Shown: positions 8,199 to 17,424, counted from the first letter of the stretch. The stretch is 64,000 bases of DNA from Lewinellaceae bacterium (GCA_016719605.1 JADJYW010000003.1:62001-126000); one strand, 5' to 3'. The notes: generated from the letters alone by a model not told the origin. Numbers and translations are program-made.

Positions 8199-10055
8199 TC
8201 AAACCTTCTTCCCCCGCATAGCGCCCCGAATAGTTTCGTCCATAGCCCGATGCGCCAGTGGAGATGTGTAGGCATTTAGTTCTTCGATAGCGCGGTGGAT
8301 CAGGTCTTTATCCTCGGTTTCGGTGGCTTTTCGGAGGTCAATCAGCAGATTTTTTGTGGTTGCTTTTTCCGCTTCGCTCAGGATATCGGCGTTTTGCTCC
8401 AGGAATTTATCGCCGGAATTGAGCAGGTTGTTGGCCTCGTTTCGGGCTTCCAGTAAACCGCGGATACGCATGTCTTCGGTGGCATTGGAAATGCTGTCGA
8501 GCAGCATACGCGCCATGTCTTCCTCGCTGATCCCATAGGTGGGGCGAATGTCAATTTCCTGCTCCACACCGGAGCGCAATTCTTTGGCCCGCACCGTGAG
8601 TATCCCGTCGGCATTGATGATGAACTGGATATCAATTTTGGGCAACCCGGCCGGCATGGGCGGAATACCGCGGAGGATAAACTCGCCGAGTTTCCGGTTG
8701 TGCTGCACCAGGTCGCGCTCGCCTTGGTACACGGCGATTTTGAGGTTTTTCTGACCGTCCACGCTGGTGGTGTACTGGCGGCCTGCCCGGTTGGGTACTT
8801 TGGAGTTGCGCGGAATGATCGTGTCCATCAGCCCGCCCACGGTTTCGATACCGAGGGAGAGCGGGGTGATGTCAAGCAGGAGCAGGTCTTTCTGGTTGCC
8901 GGCGAGGATATCGGCCTGAATAGCCGCTCCGAGAGCCACTACTTCGTCCGGATCGAGCGCATCGAACGGCGTTTTTCCAAAAAAATCAGCCACGCCGCTT
9001 TTCACCAAAGGCACACGCGTACTGCCACCAACCAGCACGACCTTGTCTATTTTGTCCAGGCCGACTTTGGCATCGCGCAGGGCATTGGCGCAGCAGTCCA
9101 GCGTACGCCGCACGAGCGGTTCGATGCCCTGTTCAAATGCCGCGCGGGTGATGCGCACGGGCTTGCCTGCCACTATCCCCTCAAACACTTCAGATTGGGA
9201 AAGCGCCTTTTTGGCGGTCTCGGCCAGCAGGCGAATTTCCTGCCCGAGCGACTTGTCGGCGGCAACCGTATCGGCGGAAATACCCGATTGCGCCGCAAAC
9301 AAGGCTGCAATGACCTGGTCAAAATCGTCGCCACCGAGGAAGGTGTCGCCATTCGTGGCCAAAACCTCAAAAATACCGTCCTGAATTTGCAAAATGGAAA
9401 TATCGAACGTGCCGCCGCCGAGGTCGTACACGGCGATGATTTCGGACTGCCCGGGGTCGAGACCAATGCCATAAGCAAGGGCTGCGGCGGTGGGTTCGTT
9501 CACGATACGCAGCACATCCAGTCCGGCCAATTTGCCCGCATCGCGGGTGGCCTGGCGCTGGTTGTCGTTGAAATATGCCGGCACCGTGATCACCGCCCGG
9601 GTGACAGGCTGCCCCAGTTCGGCCTCAATTCGGCGTTTGAGCTCCCGCAAAATATCGGCACTGAGCTCCACCGGGGTGAAATAGCGGTCTTTGACCCGCA
9701 CCTTGACCAAGGATTCGGTATCGTCGTCCAGAATTTTGTAACCGAAAAAGCCCTGAATATCCTCCACATCCCGGTACGATTTTCCCATGAGCCGTTTGAC
9801 GGAGTAGATCGTGTTGGCCGGATCGGTGATGAGGTGCGCCCGGGCCGCTTCGCCGACAACCACCGAGCCGTCTGCCGCAAAGTGTACCACAGAAGGAACC
9901 AGTGCATTTTTGCCGGCGGCATCTTTGACGCAGTACGGCTGCCCGTCCTGCATGCAGGCAACGAGGCTGTTGGTGGTACCAAGGTCAATACCAATAATAC
10001 TGTCGGCGAACTTTACGATGGAACCGTCTTGTAAATTGATCGGGATAATGGCCAT
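8199..10055 (-). CDS. hscA: HscA-like Hsp70 chaperone (Fe-S cluster assembly)
   Basis: 618 residues, the length of HscA rather than DnaK (about 640). The ATPase domain shows the phosphate-1 loop IGIDLGTTNSLVACM, connect-1 VITVPAYFNDNQRQATRDAG, phosphate-2 VYDLGGGTFDISIL and the adenosine loop VVLVGGSTRVPLVK. The substrate domain includes DITPLSLGIETVGGLMDTII. The tail lacks the long disordered DnaK end. HscA takes the Fe-S scaffold IscU as client with the J-protein HscB; no isc genes are nearby, so a general Hsp70 role is possible. The start is preceded on its own strand by four TCAAAAC heptamers and a TAGTTTTG promoter-like box (10110-10103). Confidence 0.8.
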   Translation of the reverse strand: MAIIPINLQDGSIVKFADSIIGIDLGTTNSLVACMQDGQPYCVKDAAGKNALVPSVVHFAADGSVVVGEAARAHLITDPANTIYSVKRLMGKSYRDVEDIQGFFGYKILDDDTESLVKVRVKDRYFTPVELSADILRELKRRIEAELGQPVTRAVITVPAYFNDNQRQATRDAGKLAGLDVLRIVNEPTAAALAYGIGLDPGQSEIIAVYDLGGGTFDISILQIQDGIFEVLATNGDTFLGGDDFDQVIAALFAAQSGISADTVAADKSLGQEIRLLAETAKKALSQSEVFEGIVAGKPVRITRAAFEQGIEPLVRRTLDCCANALRDAKVGLDKIDKVVLVGGSTRVPLVKSGVADFFGKTPFDALDPDEVVALGAAIQADILAGNQKDLLLLDITPLSLGIETVGGLMDTIIPRNSKVPNRAGRQYTTSVDGQKNLKIAVYQGERDLVQHNRKLGEFILRGIPPMPAGLPKIDIQFIINADGILTVRAKELRSGVEQEIDIRPTYGISEEDMARMLLDSISNATEDMRIRGLLEARNEANNLLNSGDKFLEQNADILSEAEKATTKNLLIDLRKATETEDKDLIHRAIEELNAYTSPLAHRAMDETIRGAMRGKKV

Positions 10056-10061
10056 GCAGGC

Positions 10062-10095
10062 GTTTTGAGTTTTGAGTTTTGAGTTTTGAGTTTTT
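10062..10095 (-). repeat. Heptanucleotide tandem repeat upstream of hscA
   Basis: GTTTTGA repeated four times on the plus strand (TCAAAAC on the hscA strand), ending 6 nt before the hscA ATG. It is the same unit, in register, as the repeats at 5952-5982 and 13888-13919. Confidence 0.9.
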
Positions 10096-10242
10096 GGCGG
10101 GGCAAAACTACATATTTCGAGGTGTCGTGCGGTAAGCCTTTGCGGAATGCTCCCTTACAACAAGCCGGCAAAAAATTGGTTGGGGCGATTCGTTTTTCCA
10201 CCTTTGGGCCGAAATTTTGTCACTCGCCAACCCTGCTTTTTT

Positions 10243-11046
10243 ATGCGCGAATTTTTCTCCAACAAGTCCAACCGATTGTGGATGGTCTTGTCCGCTTTTT
10301 TTGTCACTAATGCCCTTGTGGCTGAATTTATGGGCGTGAAATTATTCTCGCTCGAACGCACGTTCGGATTCGAGGAAGTGCACTGGAAATTGTTCGGCCA
10401 GGGAGATTTGTCCTTCACCCTGACGGCGGGCGTGCTGCTGTGGCCGGCCGTTTTTGTGATGACCGACATTATCAACGAGTACTTCGGGCGGCGGGGCGTA
10501 CGGCTGCTGTCGTACCTGACCGCCGGACTGATCGCCTACGGTTTTTTGATGCTGTATTTTGCCATGGAACTCGTTCCGGCGGATTTTTGGCGCACGGCGC
10601 ACATCAAACCGTCCTGGTCGCCGGAAGAACAAGATGCGGTGCGGGCACAGGTAGCGGATTACAATGCCGCGTACTCCGTCGTTTTCGGGCAAAGCATGTG
10701 GATCATTGTCGGGAGCCTGGTGGCTTTTTTAGTGGCCCAGGTTGTAGACGTGGCAGTTTTTCACCGGATCAAGGCGATTACGGGTGAGAAAAAAATATGG
10801 CTCCGGGCCACGGGTAGCACCCTGGTATCGCAGTTTCTGGACAGTTTTATTGTGGTGTTCATTGCCCTGCATATCGGACAGCAGTTGCCGTTTTTGCAGG
10901 TGCTGGCGATTTCCGTGATGAGTTATTTTTACAAGGGCGTGATGGCCCTCGCGCTGACACCGGTTATTTATCTGGTACACGCGCTCATTGACCGGTATCT
11001 CGGCGAGCCGCTGGCAACGGAGATGAAGGCCGCTGCGCAGAAATAA
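10243..11046 (+). CDS. Queuosine precursor transporter (YhhQ/VUT family)
   Basis: 267 residues from the ATG at 10243 (MREFFSNKSNRLWMVLSAFF). About six hydrophobic helices are visible. Family marks include FFVTNALVAEFMGVKLFSL, the PAVFVMTDIINEYFGRRGVR loop in which the D-x-x-x-E-x-F-G motif is diagnostic, and DSFIVVFIALHIG near the end. YhhQ-type carriers import preQ0/preQ1 for the queuosine modification of tRNA wobble bases. I see no preQ1 riboswitch in the leader. The gene converges with the kinase gene below; a perfect 16-bp hairpin serves both 3' ends. Confidence 0.9.
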   Translation: MREFFSNKSNRLWMVLSAFFVTNALVAEFMGVKLFSLERTFGFEEVHWKLFGQGDLSFTLTAGVLLWPAVFVMTDIINEYFGRRGVRLLSYLTAGLIAYGFLMLYFAMELVPADFWRTAHIKPSWSPEEQDAVRAQVADYNAAYSVVFGQSMWIIVGSLVAFLVAQVVDVAVFHRIKAITGEKKIWLRATGSTLVSQFLDSFIVVFIALHIGQQLPFLQVLAISVMSYFYKGVMALALTPVIYLVHALIDRYLGEPLATEMKAAAQK

Positions 11047-11049
11047 GTA

Positions 11050-11083
11050 CAGCCTTTCCAGGTTTCAAAACCTGGAAAGGCTG
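11050..11083. terminator. Bidirectional hairpin terminator
   Basis: Perfect 16-nt inverted repeat (CAGCCTTTCCAGGTTT and its complement, 2 nt between the arms) starting 4 nt after the yhhQ-type stop and overlapping the last codons of the convergent kinase gene. Flanking T-runs are short, so Rho-independent function is plausible but not certain. Confidence 0.65.
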
Positions 11084-11619
11084 TCGAGAATAATCGCTCC
11101 AACTTCCTCTGGAGTGTGGTTTGTGGTGTCCACGACGAGGTCAAAATTGTCCATGTTGGCGCAGTCCGCCCCATATTTTTTAAGAAAGCGCGCGTTTTCG
11201 CTCGCTTTGCGGGCGGTAATTTTTTGTACGGCTTCTTCACGACTTTGGTACTGCTCGCTGTTCCGGGTGGGGTCGCCAAGAATACGTTCGGCCGCGACCT
11301 GAACGTCCGCCCGGAGGTACACTTTGAGGGAATCGGGCAGGAAAAACCAGGCCATACGGCTGTCCACGACATAGTTTTCCGAGTCTTTGCCGAGGTCGGC
11401 AAAAATTCCGTCAATTTGCTCATCAATACTCGGATCCACATCAGCCAGGCGGTTCATTTCGAGGGTATCAATACCCATTTTCTCCGCCAGTTGTCGCTGG
11501 ATACGGCCGGTAGAGACGTACTGAAAACCCGTGCGTTCGCACAAAATACGGGATACAGCGCTCTTGCCGCTGCCGAGGTCGCCGGTGATGGTAATTTTGG
11601 TGCCGGTAGGAAAATGCAT
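11065..11619 (-). CDS. Cytidylate kinase-like P-loop nucleotide kinase
   Basis: 184 residues from the ATG at 11619 (MHFPTGTKITITGDLGSGKS). The Walker A loop GDLGSGKSAVSR is at 9-20, followed by FQYVSTGRIQRQLAEKMGID and DSRMAWFFLPDSLKVYLRAD. This layout is that of the short cytidylate-kinase-like family (compare archaeal CMP kinases) rather than the 225-residue bacterial Cmk. It probably phosphorylates a nucleoside monophosphate, but the substrate cannot be fixed from sequence. A start at 11652 would add 11 residues. A CAAAAGTA box at 11649-11656 (TACTTTTG on its strand) lies 30 nt upstream of the chosen start and supports it. Confidence 0.75.
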   Translation of the reverse strand: MHFPTGTKITITGDLGSGKSAVSRILCERTGFQYVSTGRIQRQLAEKMGIDTLEMNRLADVDPSIDEQIDGIFADLGKDSENYVVDSRMAWFFLPDSLKVYLRADVQVAAERILGDPTRNSEQYQSREEAVQKITARKASENARFLKKYGADCANMDNFDLVVDTTNHTPEEVGAIILDSLSRF

Positions 11620-11676
11620 GGCGCTTACCGCTGTTTTTTTAGCGGGCGGCAAAAGTAGGCAAGATTCCCAAACTGC

Positions 11677-12177
11677 TTACAGGTAGGCGCAAATCACGCC
11701 GCCCATGAGGGCAATGGTGACTACCCAGTAACCCGTGTGAATGGCGATGTACTTGCCGCTCTTGCGCTCGAACAAAGCGTTGATGCCGAGTACCGGCAGC
11801 GCGAAAAAGAGTGCGGCTATAGTTCCATGCAGGGCGCCATGCTTGAACGTGCGGAAGTTTTGTCCATACTTTTCATTAAAACTGCTCAGCAGTTGGCCCA
11901 CCTCCGATTGCGGGTCTTCAAATCCCGGTTGTTCCATCAGGATGGATCCTACATGCACCTGGTGTATGACCAGGGTAATCAAAACAGCGGCCAGCAACAG
12001 CCCGAGGAAGTAGGTAAGCCCAAAAATAACGGCCATGTTGCCGCCTTTGAGTTGTTCCTCGTTGAGGCCGGCGGCCCGCATCCAGGCAGTTCCAAGAACC
12101 TTGGGGTGGTACCAAACGCCGCCGATCGCAAAGGGTATCAAGGCAGCACCAAAGAGAACGATCCAGTTGAATTCCAT
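11677..12177 (-). CDS. DUF1761 integral membrane protein
   Basis: 166 residues from the ATG at 12177. The first segment WIVLFGAALIPFAIGGVWYH with a nearby W-M-x-x-x-G-L (AWMRAAGLNEEQLKG) is typical of DUF1761. Three further hydrophobic helices follow (VIFGLTYFLGLLLAAVLITL; LHGTIAALFFALPVLGINAL; GYWVVTIALMGGVICAYL), so it is an inner-membrane protein with four helices. The family function is unknown. It is a single gene in the same direction as the kinase below and the E1 gene above. Confidence 0.8.
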   Translation of the reverse strand: MEFNWIVLFGAALIPFAIGGVWYHPKVLGTAWMRAAGLNEEQLKGGNMAVIFGLTYFLGLLLAAVLITLVIHQVHVGSILMEQPGFEDPQSEVGQLLSSFNEKYGQNFRTFKHGALHGTIAALFFALPVLGINALFERKSGKYIAIHTGYWVVTIALMGGVICAYL

Positions 12178-12269
12178 ACGTTTTGTTTTTAAGTTCGGGG
12201 CGAAGGTAAAATTTGTTTGCAATTTTTATTCAATTTGCCCGAACTCAACAGCCATGCAGCCACACAACG

Positions 12270-14387
12270 TCAATACGCCAATAATGCCCCCACCGCTGCC
12301 GCCACTTTTCCGATGGACGGGATCATCTCCTGTTCCAGTACCGAATTGAGCGGCACAGCCGGCATGTTTACTGCACCGAGCGTGCGCACGGGCGCATCCA
12401 GCCACTCAAAACAGTTTTCCGAAATACGCGCCGCCAGGCTCTGCGCGAAGGTGTTGTTTACCTGCTCTTCGGTCACCACCAGCACCTTGCCATGCCGTTT
12501 GGCTAAGTCGTACAGGGCTTGCTCGTCCAGCGGGTTGAGGGTGCGCAAGTCGAGCACCTCTACCCTGCCCGCGTAGTCGCGGGCCGCATTCAGCGCCCAG
12601 TGTACGCCCATGCCGTAGGAGACGATACCAAGGGTGTCGCCTTTTTCGATCTGCCCGGCATCGGCTTCCAAAGCGATACGCGCTTTCCCGAAGGGGATGA
12701 TGTAATCCTCATCGGGTTCCACAGTGCGGGCGGCATCGGTGCCGGGTACCTTGCTCCAGTACAGCCCTTTGTGTTCGAAAATGACCACTGGATTGGAGTC
12801 GTAGTAGGCGGATTTCATCAGCCCTTTCAGGTCGGCGCCATTGCTGGGATAAGCAATTTTGACGCCGCGGATATTGGCCACCACACTTTCCACACTGCTG
12901 CTGTGGTAGGGGCCGCCGCTGCCATAAGCACCGATGGGCACCCGCAGGATGCAACTGACGGGCCATTTGCCGTTGGTCAGGTAGCAGGAGCGGCTCACCT
13001 CGGTAAACAGTTGGTTCAGAGCCGGCCAGATGTAGTCGGCAAATTGTACTTCCACGATGGGTTTCAGCCCGACGGCGCTCATGCCCACCGTGCTGCCGAT
13101 GATGAATGCCTCCTGAATTGGTGTATTGAACACGCGGTGGTCGCCAAATTTTTCAGCCAGCGTGGCCGCTTCGCGAAAAACCCCGCCAAGACGGCGGCCC
13201 ACGTCCTGTCCGTACAGCAGGCATTCGGGGTGTTTGCGCATGAGTTCCTCCACGGCAAACAGGGCGCAATCCACCATCACCTTTGGTTCTCGGCCGGGCG
13301 GTGTGCGCACACCGCGCTCTTCGGTCACAGGTGTCGGGGAAAACTCGTGGGTGTATAAATCCGCCGGACGGGGGTCTTCGGCATTTTTGCTTTTTTCAAA
13401 ATCGGCGGCTACCGTGTCGGCGGCCTCTTGCTCGAAGTGCCGGAGTTGTTTTTCCGAAAAACCGTTGTCGAGCAGGGTTTTACGCAGAATCGGATACGGG
13501 TCGCGGCGCTGGTGTTCGTCCAGATCATCGCGGTACCATTCCTTGCGCACGCCGGAGGTATGGTGATTGAGCAGGGGCACCCGGGCATGCAGCAGGAAGG
13601 GGCGGCGCTCGGTGCGTATTTTTTCCAAAATATCCCGCACGGTGTGCCAGCACTGTGCAAAATCGTTGCCCTCGATACTGACGGCTTCCAGCCCCGGAAA
13701 CCCCCGGGCATACTCGGCGGCCGAGGCCACGCGGGTTTCCTCGGCATTGGCAGAAATATCCCAGCCATTGTCCTGCACGAGGTACAGGATGGGCAGTTTT
13801 TTCAAAACGGCCATCTGAAACGCCTCGCTCACCTCGCCTTCCGTGACGGAAGCATCGCCGAGAGAACACACGACAAGCGGGTTTTCGGTTTTGAGTTTTG
13901 AGTTTTGAGTTTTGAGTTTCTCCTGGTACCAAAAACCCATAGCGGCCCCGGTGGCAGGTATGGCCTGCATGCCGGTTGCGCTGCTCTGGTGCGGAATTTT
14001 GGGTTTGTCGGCATCGCGCAGACTGGGGTGGCAGTAGTACGAGCGCCCGCCGGAAAACGGGTCGTCGCGTTTGGCCATCAGTTGCAGCATGCAGTCGTAG
14101 GGCCGCATTCCGATGCCAAGCAGGATACTGTCGTCGCGGTAGTACGGGAAAATATAGTCCTGCGGAAACAGCTGGAGTGCTACGGCCAGTTGGATAGCCT
14201 CGTGGCCTCGGGACGTGGCGTGCACATATTTGGAAACAAACTTGAAATTGGCTTCGTAAATATCCGTCATCGCTTTGGCCGTGGCCATGAGGCGAAAGGC
14301 GCGTTCCAGCACTTCGGCCGGTACGGCAGGTGTACCGTTGGAACGGGGCGCGGGTTTGGGTCGGGCAAGTGTCGTTTTTGTGCTCAA
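12270..14387 (-). CDS. Fused 2-oxoacid dehydrogenase E1 alpha-beta (thiamine-diphosphate dependent)
   Basis: 705 residues combining both E1 subunits. The alpha half (1-340) has GHEAIQLAVALQLFPQDYIF and the ThDP motif GDASVTEGE...DNGWDIS. The beta half (about 360-705) has LYGQDVGRRLGGVFREAATL, NTPIQEAFIIGSTVGMSAVG and PIVEVQFADYIWPALNQL. It decarboxylates a branched-chain 2-oxo acid or pyruvate and passes the acyl group to E2 lipoate; E2 and E3 are not in the window, so the substrate is open. A heptanucleotide repeat, translated KLKTQNSKLKT (about residues 156-167), is inserted in frame just before the ThDP motif, probably as a surface loop. The upstream TAACTTTG box (14420-14413) is a likely promoter. 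Confidence 0.9.
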   Translation of the reverse strand: MSTKTTLARPKPAPRSNGTPAVPAEVLERAFRLMATAKAMTDIYEANFKFVSKYVHATSRGHEAIQLAVALQLFPQDYIFPYYRDDSILLGIGMRPYDCMLQLMAKRDDPFSGGRSYYCHPSLRDADKPKIPHQSSATGMQAIPATGAAMGFWYQEKLKTQNSKLKTENPLVVCSLGDASVTEGEVSEAFQMAVLKKLPILYLVQDNGWDISANAEETRVASAAEYARGFPGLEAVSIEGNDFAQCWHTVRDILEKIRTERRPFLLHARVPLLNHHTSGVRKEWYRDDLDEHQRRDPYPILRKTLLDNGFSEKQLRHFEQEAADTVAADFEKSKNAEDPRPADLYTHEFSPTPVTEERGVRTPPGREPKVMVDCALFAVEELMRKHPECLLYGQDVGRRLGGVFREAATLAEKFGDHRVFNTPIQEAFIIGSTVGMSAVGLKPIVEVQFADYIWPALNQLFTEVSRSCYLTNGKWPVSCILRVPIGAYGSGGPYHSSSVESVVANIRGVKIAYPSNGADLKGLMKSAYYDSNPVVIFEHKGLYWSKVPGTDAARTVEPDEDYIIPFGKARIALEADAGQIEKGDTLGIVSYGMGVHWALNAARDYAGRVEVLDLRTLNPLDEQALYDLAKRHGKVLVVTEEQVNNTFAQSLAARISENCFEWLDAPVRTLGAVNMPAVPLNSVLEQEMIPSIGKVAAAVGALLAY
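13888..13919 (-). repeat. Heptanucleotide repeat inside the E1 coding sequence
   Basis: Four GTTTTGA units (plus strand) in the coding region. The frame is preserved and the repeat is read as part of the protein. Same unit as the intergenic repeats at 5952 and 10062. Confidence 0.9.
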
Positions 14388-14498
14388 ATGTCAGGTAGTA
14401 TGGTTTGGGCCGCAAAGTTAGGAGCATGCGCCCTGTAAACCCGGCAAACGGTATTCAAATTTTGGTTGCTTTTGATGTGGCGGTTGTCCGACCGAAAA

Positions 14499-15587
14499 TC
14501 ACGTCCGTTGCCCCCGTGCGGCATTCACCAGGATCAGTTCGGAAATGTTGTCCAGATCAATAATCCCGATCAGGCGCCCGTGTTCCCGAACCAAAAGAAT
14601 GGACAGTTTAGCCTGTTGGAAATTTTGCATGACCTCCTGCAGCGGCGCCTGCATCTCGGCAAACTGTAAATTGGTATCGGCTACGGAGTGGATGGGGGCC
14701 GATTCGCCGGCGGCCTGAATGCCCCGGATGATATGGTCGCGGTTGAGCACACCAAACGGCTCGCCTTGATCGGTTACCAGGAAATTTTTGGCCTCGCCAT
14801 CCAGCAGCATTCGCACAGCCTCCCCGATGGTTTGGTTTTTATCGAGCGCCGAATAATTGGTCATCACCGCATCGCGGGCGGTAAGTCCGTGGAGGAACGA
14901 TTGGGTTTTTACCATTTCCGCTTCGGCACGTGCGCCGAGGATGATGAACAGTCCGATAAAAATGAGGAAGGGATTGAGATAAAACCCGGCGAATACAAAG
15001 CCCACGGCGATGATCTGGCCGATGGTGGCGGCTGTTTCGGTGGCTTTCACGCGGTTCATCTGCATGGAAAGCAGCGCCCGCAGCACCCGCCCGCCATCCA
15101 TCGGGAAAGCCGGGATGAGGTTGAACATCGCCAGCCAGATATTTACGACACCGAGCATGGGCAGGAAACTGTTTTGGTCAATCAGGAACACGGTTTGGGT
15201 TTCCTTGTCGGGCCAGTCAAAATTGGCGATGACGGGCAGGAGGAGGAGCATAATCACTACGTTCACGAGTGGTCCGGCCAGAGCCACCACCAGTTCCTGT
15301 CGGGGTTTTTCGGGCATTCGTTCCAGGCTGGCTACCCCGCCAATGGGGTACAGCGTGATGTCCACGGTTTTGATTCCGTATCGGCGGGCGGCCAGTGCAT
15401 GTCCGAGTTCGTGCAGGGTGACACAGACAAACAGACTCAGCACAAAGAGTACCATCCAGCCGATGTGTACGGCGTCGAGACCTGCGCGCAGGTTGGTGAA
15501 GACGATCCACGCAATCAGAATCGTGAACGTCCAGTGGATATTGATGGCAATGCCGGCAATTTTGGGGAGAGAAAGTGCTCGTTTCAT
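14499..15587 (-). CDS. M50-family site-2-type membrane metalloprotease with CBS pair
   Basis: 362 residues from the ATG at 15587 (MKRALSLPKIAGIAINIHWT). The zinc-binding HELGH lies in FVCVTLHELGHALAARRYGI (about 57-76); the second motif is IPAFPMDGGRVLRALLSM, the N-x-D-G equivalent with the third ligand Asp. At least five membrane helices surround them. A pair of CBS domains follows (about 235-355), e.g. AVMTNYSALDKNQTIGEAVR, and may sense adenine nucleotides. Such enzymes cut transmembrane substrates within the bilayer, often anti-sigma factors; the substrate here is unknown. It stands alone between E1 and groL. Confidence 0.88.
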   Translation of the reverse strand: MKRALSLPKIAGIAINIHWTFTILIAWIVFTNLRAGLDAVHIGWMVLFVLSLFVCVTLHELGHALAARRYGIKTVDITLYPIGGVASLERMPEKPRQELVVALAGPLVNVVIMLLLLPVIANFDWPDKETQTVFLIDQNSFLPMLGVVNIWLAMFNLIPAFPMDGGRVLRALLSMQMNRVKATETAATIGQIIAVGFVFAGFYLNPFLIFIGLFIILGARAEAEMVKTQSFLHGLTARDAVMTNYSALDKNQTIGEAVRMLLDGEAKNFLVTDQGEPFGVLNRDHIIRGIQAAGESAPIHSVADTNLQFAEMQAPLQEVMQNFQQAKLSILLVREHGRLIGIIDLDNISELILVNAARGQRT

Positions 15588-15722
15588 AACATTGGTTGCT
15601 GATTCAATCAAGCAGTTGTATCATCCTGAAACACCCGACGGATGTCCTTGTTCCTCGTTTGGGAACAAACCTACAGGATAATTCGGATTCTGCCCCGGGA
15701 TGCCTCTTGCGGGCGTCCAATC

Positions 15723-15756
15723 AAAAAGGGCCCCCCGTTTCCGGCGTGCCCTTCTG
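15723..15756 (-). terminator. Terminator of groS-groL
   Basis: On the minus strand AAGGGC...GCCCTT with an inner CCG/CGG pair, followed by a T-run, 28 nt after the groL stop. Confidence 0.6.
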
Positions 15757-15783
15757 TCTTGTGTATTGCTTGTTTGGCAAATT

Positions 15784-17424
15784 TTACATCATGTCCATGC
15801 CGCCCATGCCGGGGTGGCCGCCGCCGCCCATGTTGGCTTTCTTCTCCGGCTTGTCGCTGATGACGCACTCGGTGGTGAGTACGAGGCCGGCAATGGAGGA
15901 GGCGTTTTCGAGTGCCACGCGGGTGACTTTGGTCGGGTCAATGATACCGGCCTTTTTCAGGTCCTGGTATTCGTCTGTGCGGGCATTGTAGCCAAAAGCA
16001 CCTTTGCTGTCCAGCACTTTGTGGAATACGATCGAGCCGTCAACGCCGGCATTTTCGGCGATTACCCGGATGGGGGCTTCCAGCGCCTTGCGCACGATGC
16101 TGATACCGATGGTTTCGTCTTCGTTGACGCCTTTCATGCCGTCGAGGCTGGCAATGGCACGAACCAGTGCGACACCGCCGCCGGCTACGATACCTTCTTC
16201 GATGGCGGCGCGGGTAGCGTGCAGCGCATCATCCACACGGTCTTTTTTCTCTTTCATTTCCACTTCGGTAGCGGCGCCGACGTAGAGAACGGCTACACCA
16301 CCGGCCAATTTGGCGAGGCGTTCCTGCAGTTTCTCGCGGTCGTAGTCGCTCGTGGTGGCTTCGATCTGCTGTTTGATTTGGTTGATACGCGCCTGAATGG
16401 CATCGTTTTGACCCTTTCCACCCACGACGATCGTGTTGTCTTTGTCAATCGTTACGCGCTCGCAGGAACCGAGCATAGAGAGGTCGGCATTTTCGAGTTT
16501 GTAGCCCTGATCTTCGCTGATCACCGTACCGCCGGTGAGGATGGCGATGTCTTCGAGCATGGCTTTGCGGCGGTCGCCGAAGCCCGGGGCTTTCACGGCT
16601 ACCACTTTGAGACCGGCACGCAAACGGTTGACGACGAGCACGCCGAGTGCCTGGCTTTCCACGTCTTCCGCGATCATGAGCAGCGGACGACCCGTTTGCA
16701 GGGTTTTTTCGAGCACCGGCACGAGATCCTGCATGTTGCTGATCTTCTTGTCGGTGATGAGCATGAAGGGGTTTTCGTACTCGGCTACCATTTTCTCAGC
16801 ATCGGTGATGAAGTACGGGCTGAGGTAGCCGCGGTCAAACTGCATACCAATCACTTCCTCCATGTAGGTGTCTGTGCCTTTGGCTTCTTCCACCGTGATA
16901 ACACCGTCTTTTGACACGCGCTTCATGGCATCGGCGATGAGTTTGCCGATGGTATCGTCGTTGTTGGCCGAAATAGCGGCTACCTGTTCGATCTTGCTGA
17001 AGTCGTCGCCGATCTCTTCGGTTTGTTTTTTCAGGTCTTCCACGATCACCTTCACGGCTTTGTCAATACCGCGCTTGAGGTCCATCGGGTTGGAGCCGGC
17101 GGCCACACTTTTGAGGCCGGCGGTTACCATCGCCTGCGCAAGCACGGTAGCGGTGGTCGTGCCGTCGCCTGCAGCATCGGCGGTTTTGCTGGCCACTTCC
17201 TTGACCATTTGGGCGCCCATATTGGCCACGGGGTCTTCGAGTTCGATTTCTTTGGCCACGGTCACACCGTCCTTGGTGATTGCCGGAGCGCCGAAGGATT
17301 TCTGGATAACTACGTTGCGGCCTTTTGGACCGAGGGTTACTTTTACTGCATTGGAGAGCGCGTCAATACCTTCTTTGAGTTTTTCGCGTGCCTCTGTATC
17401 GAAATTGATCTGTTTTACAGCCAT
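15784..17424 (-). CDS. groL: Chaperonin GroEL (60 kDa)
   Basis: 546 residues, full length. All landmarks are present: AAKQINFDTEAREKL-type start, GPKGRNVVIQKSFGAPAITK, the ATP site VAGDGTTTATVLAQAM (here AAGDGTTTATVLA), KAPGFGDRRKAMLEDIAILT, and the flexible Gly/Met tail ending GGMDMM. It forms the 14-mer folding chamber with GroES. groS lies 60 nt upstream on the same strand. The short gap contains degenerate copies of the TTTTGAG heptamer (17430-17461). Confidence 0.98.
   Translation of the reverse strand: MAVKQINFDTEAREKLKEGIDALSNAVKVTLGPKGRNVVIQKSFGAPAITKDGVTVAKEIELEDPVANMGAQMVKEVASKTADAAGDGTTTATVLAQAMVTAGLKSVAAGSNPMDLKRGIDKAVKVIVEDLKKQTEEIGDDFSKIEQVAAISANNDDTIGKLIADAMKRVSKDGVITVEEAKGTDTYMEEVIGMQFDRGYLSPYFITDAEKMVAEYENPFMLITDKKISNMQDLVPVLEKTLQTGRPLLMIAEDVESQALGVLVVNRLRAGLKVVAVKAPGFGDRRKAMLEDIAILTGGTVISEDQGYKLENADLSMLGSCERVTIDKDNTIVVGGKGQNDAIQARINQIKQQIEATTSDYDREKLQERLAKLAGGVAVLYVGAATEVEMKEKKDRVDDALHATRAAIEEGIVAGGGVALVRAIASLDGMKGVNEDETIGISIVRKALEAPIRVIAENAGVDGSIVFHKVLDSKGAFGYNARTDEYQDLKKAGIIDPTKVTRVALENASSIAGLVLTTECVISDKPEKKANMGGGGHPGMGGMDMM

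Noticed and set aside
8700..10034. 444-codon open frame on the plus strand
   Set aside because: Antisense to hscA; no recognisable domain, composition typical of a shadow.
10102..10242. preQ1 riboswitch in front of the queuosine precursor transporter
   Set aside because: No preQ1 aptamer-like hairpin with an A-rich tail could be found in the leader.
15700..16914. 404-codon open frame antisense to groL
   Set aside because: Shadow of a highly conserved gene with biased codon use.
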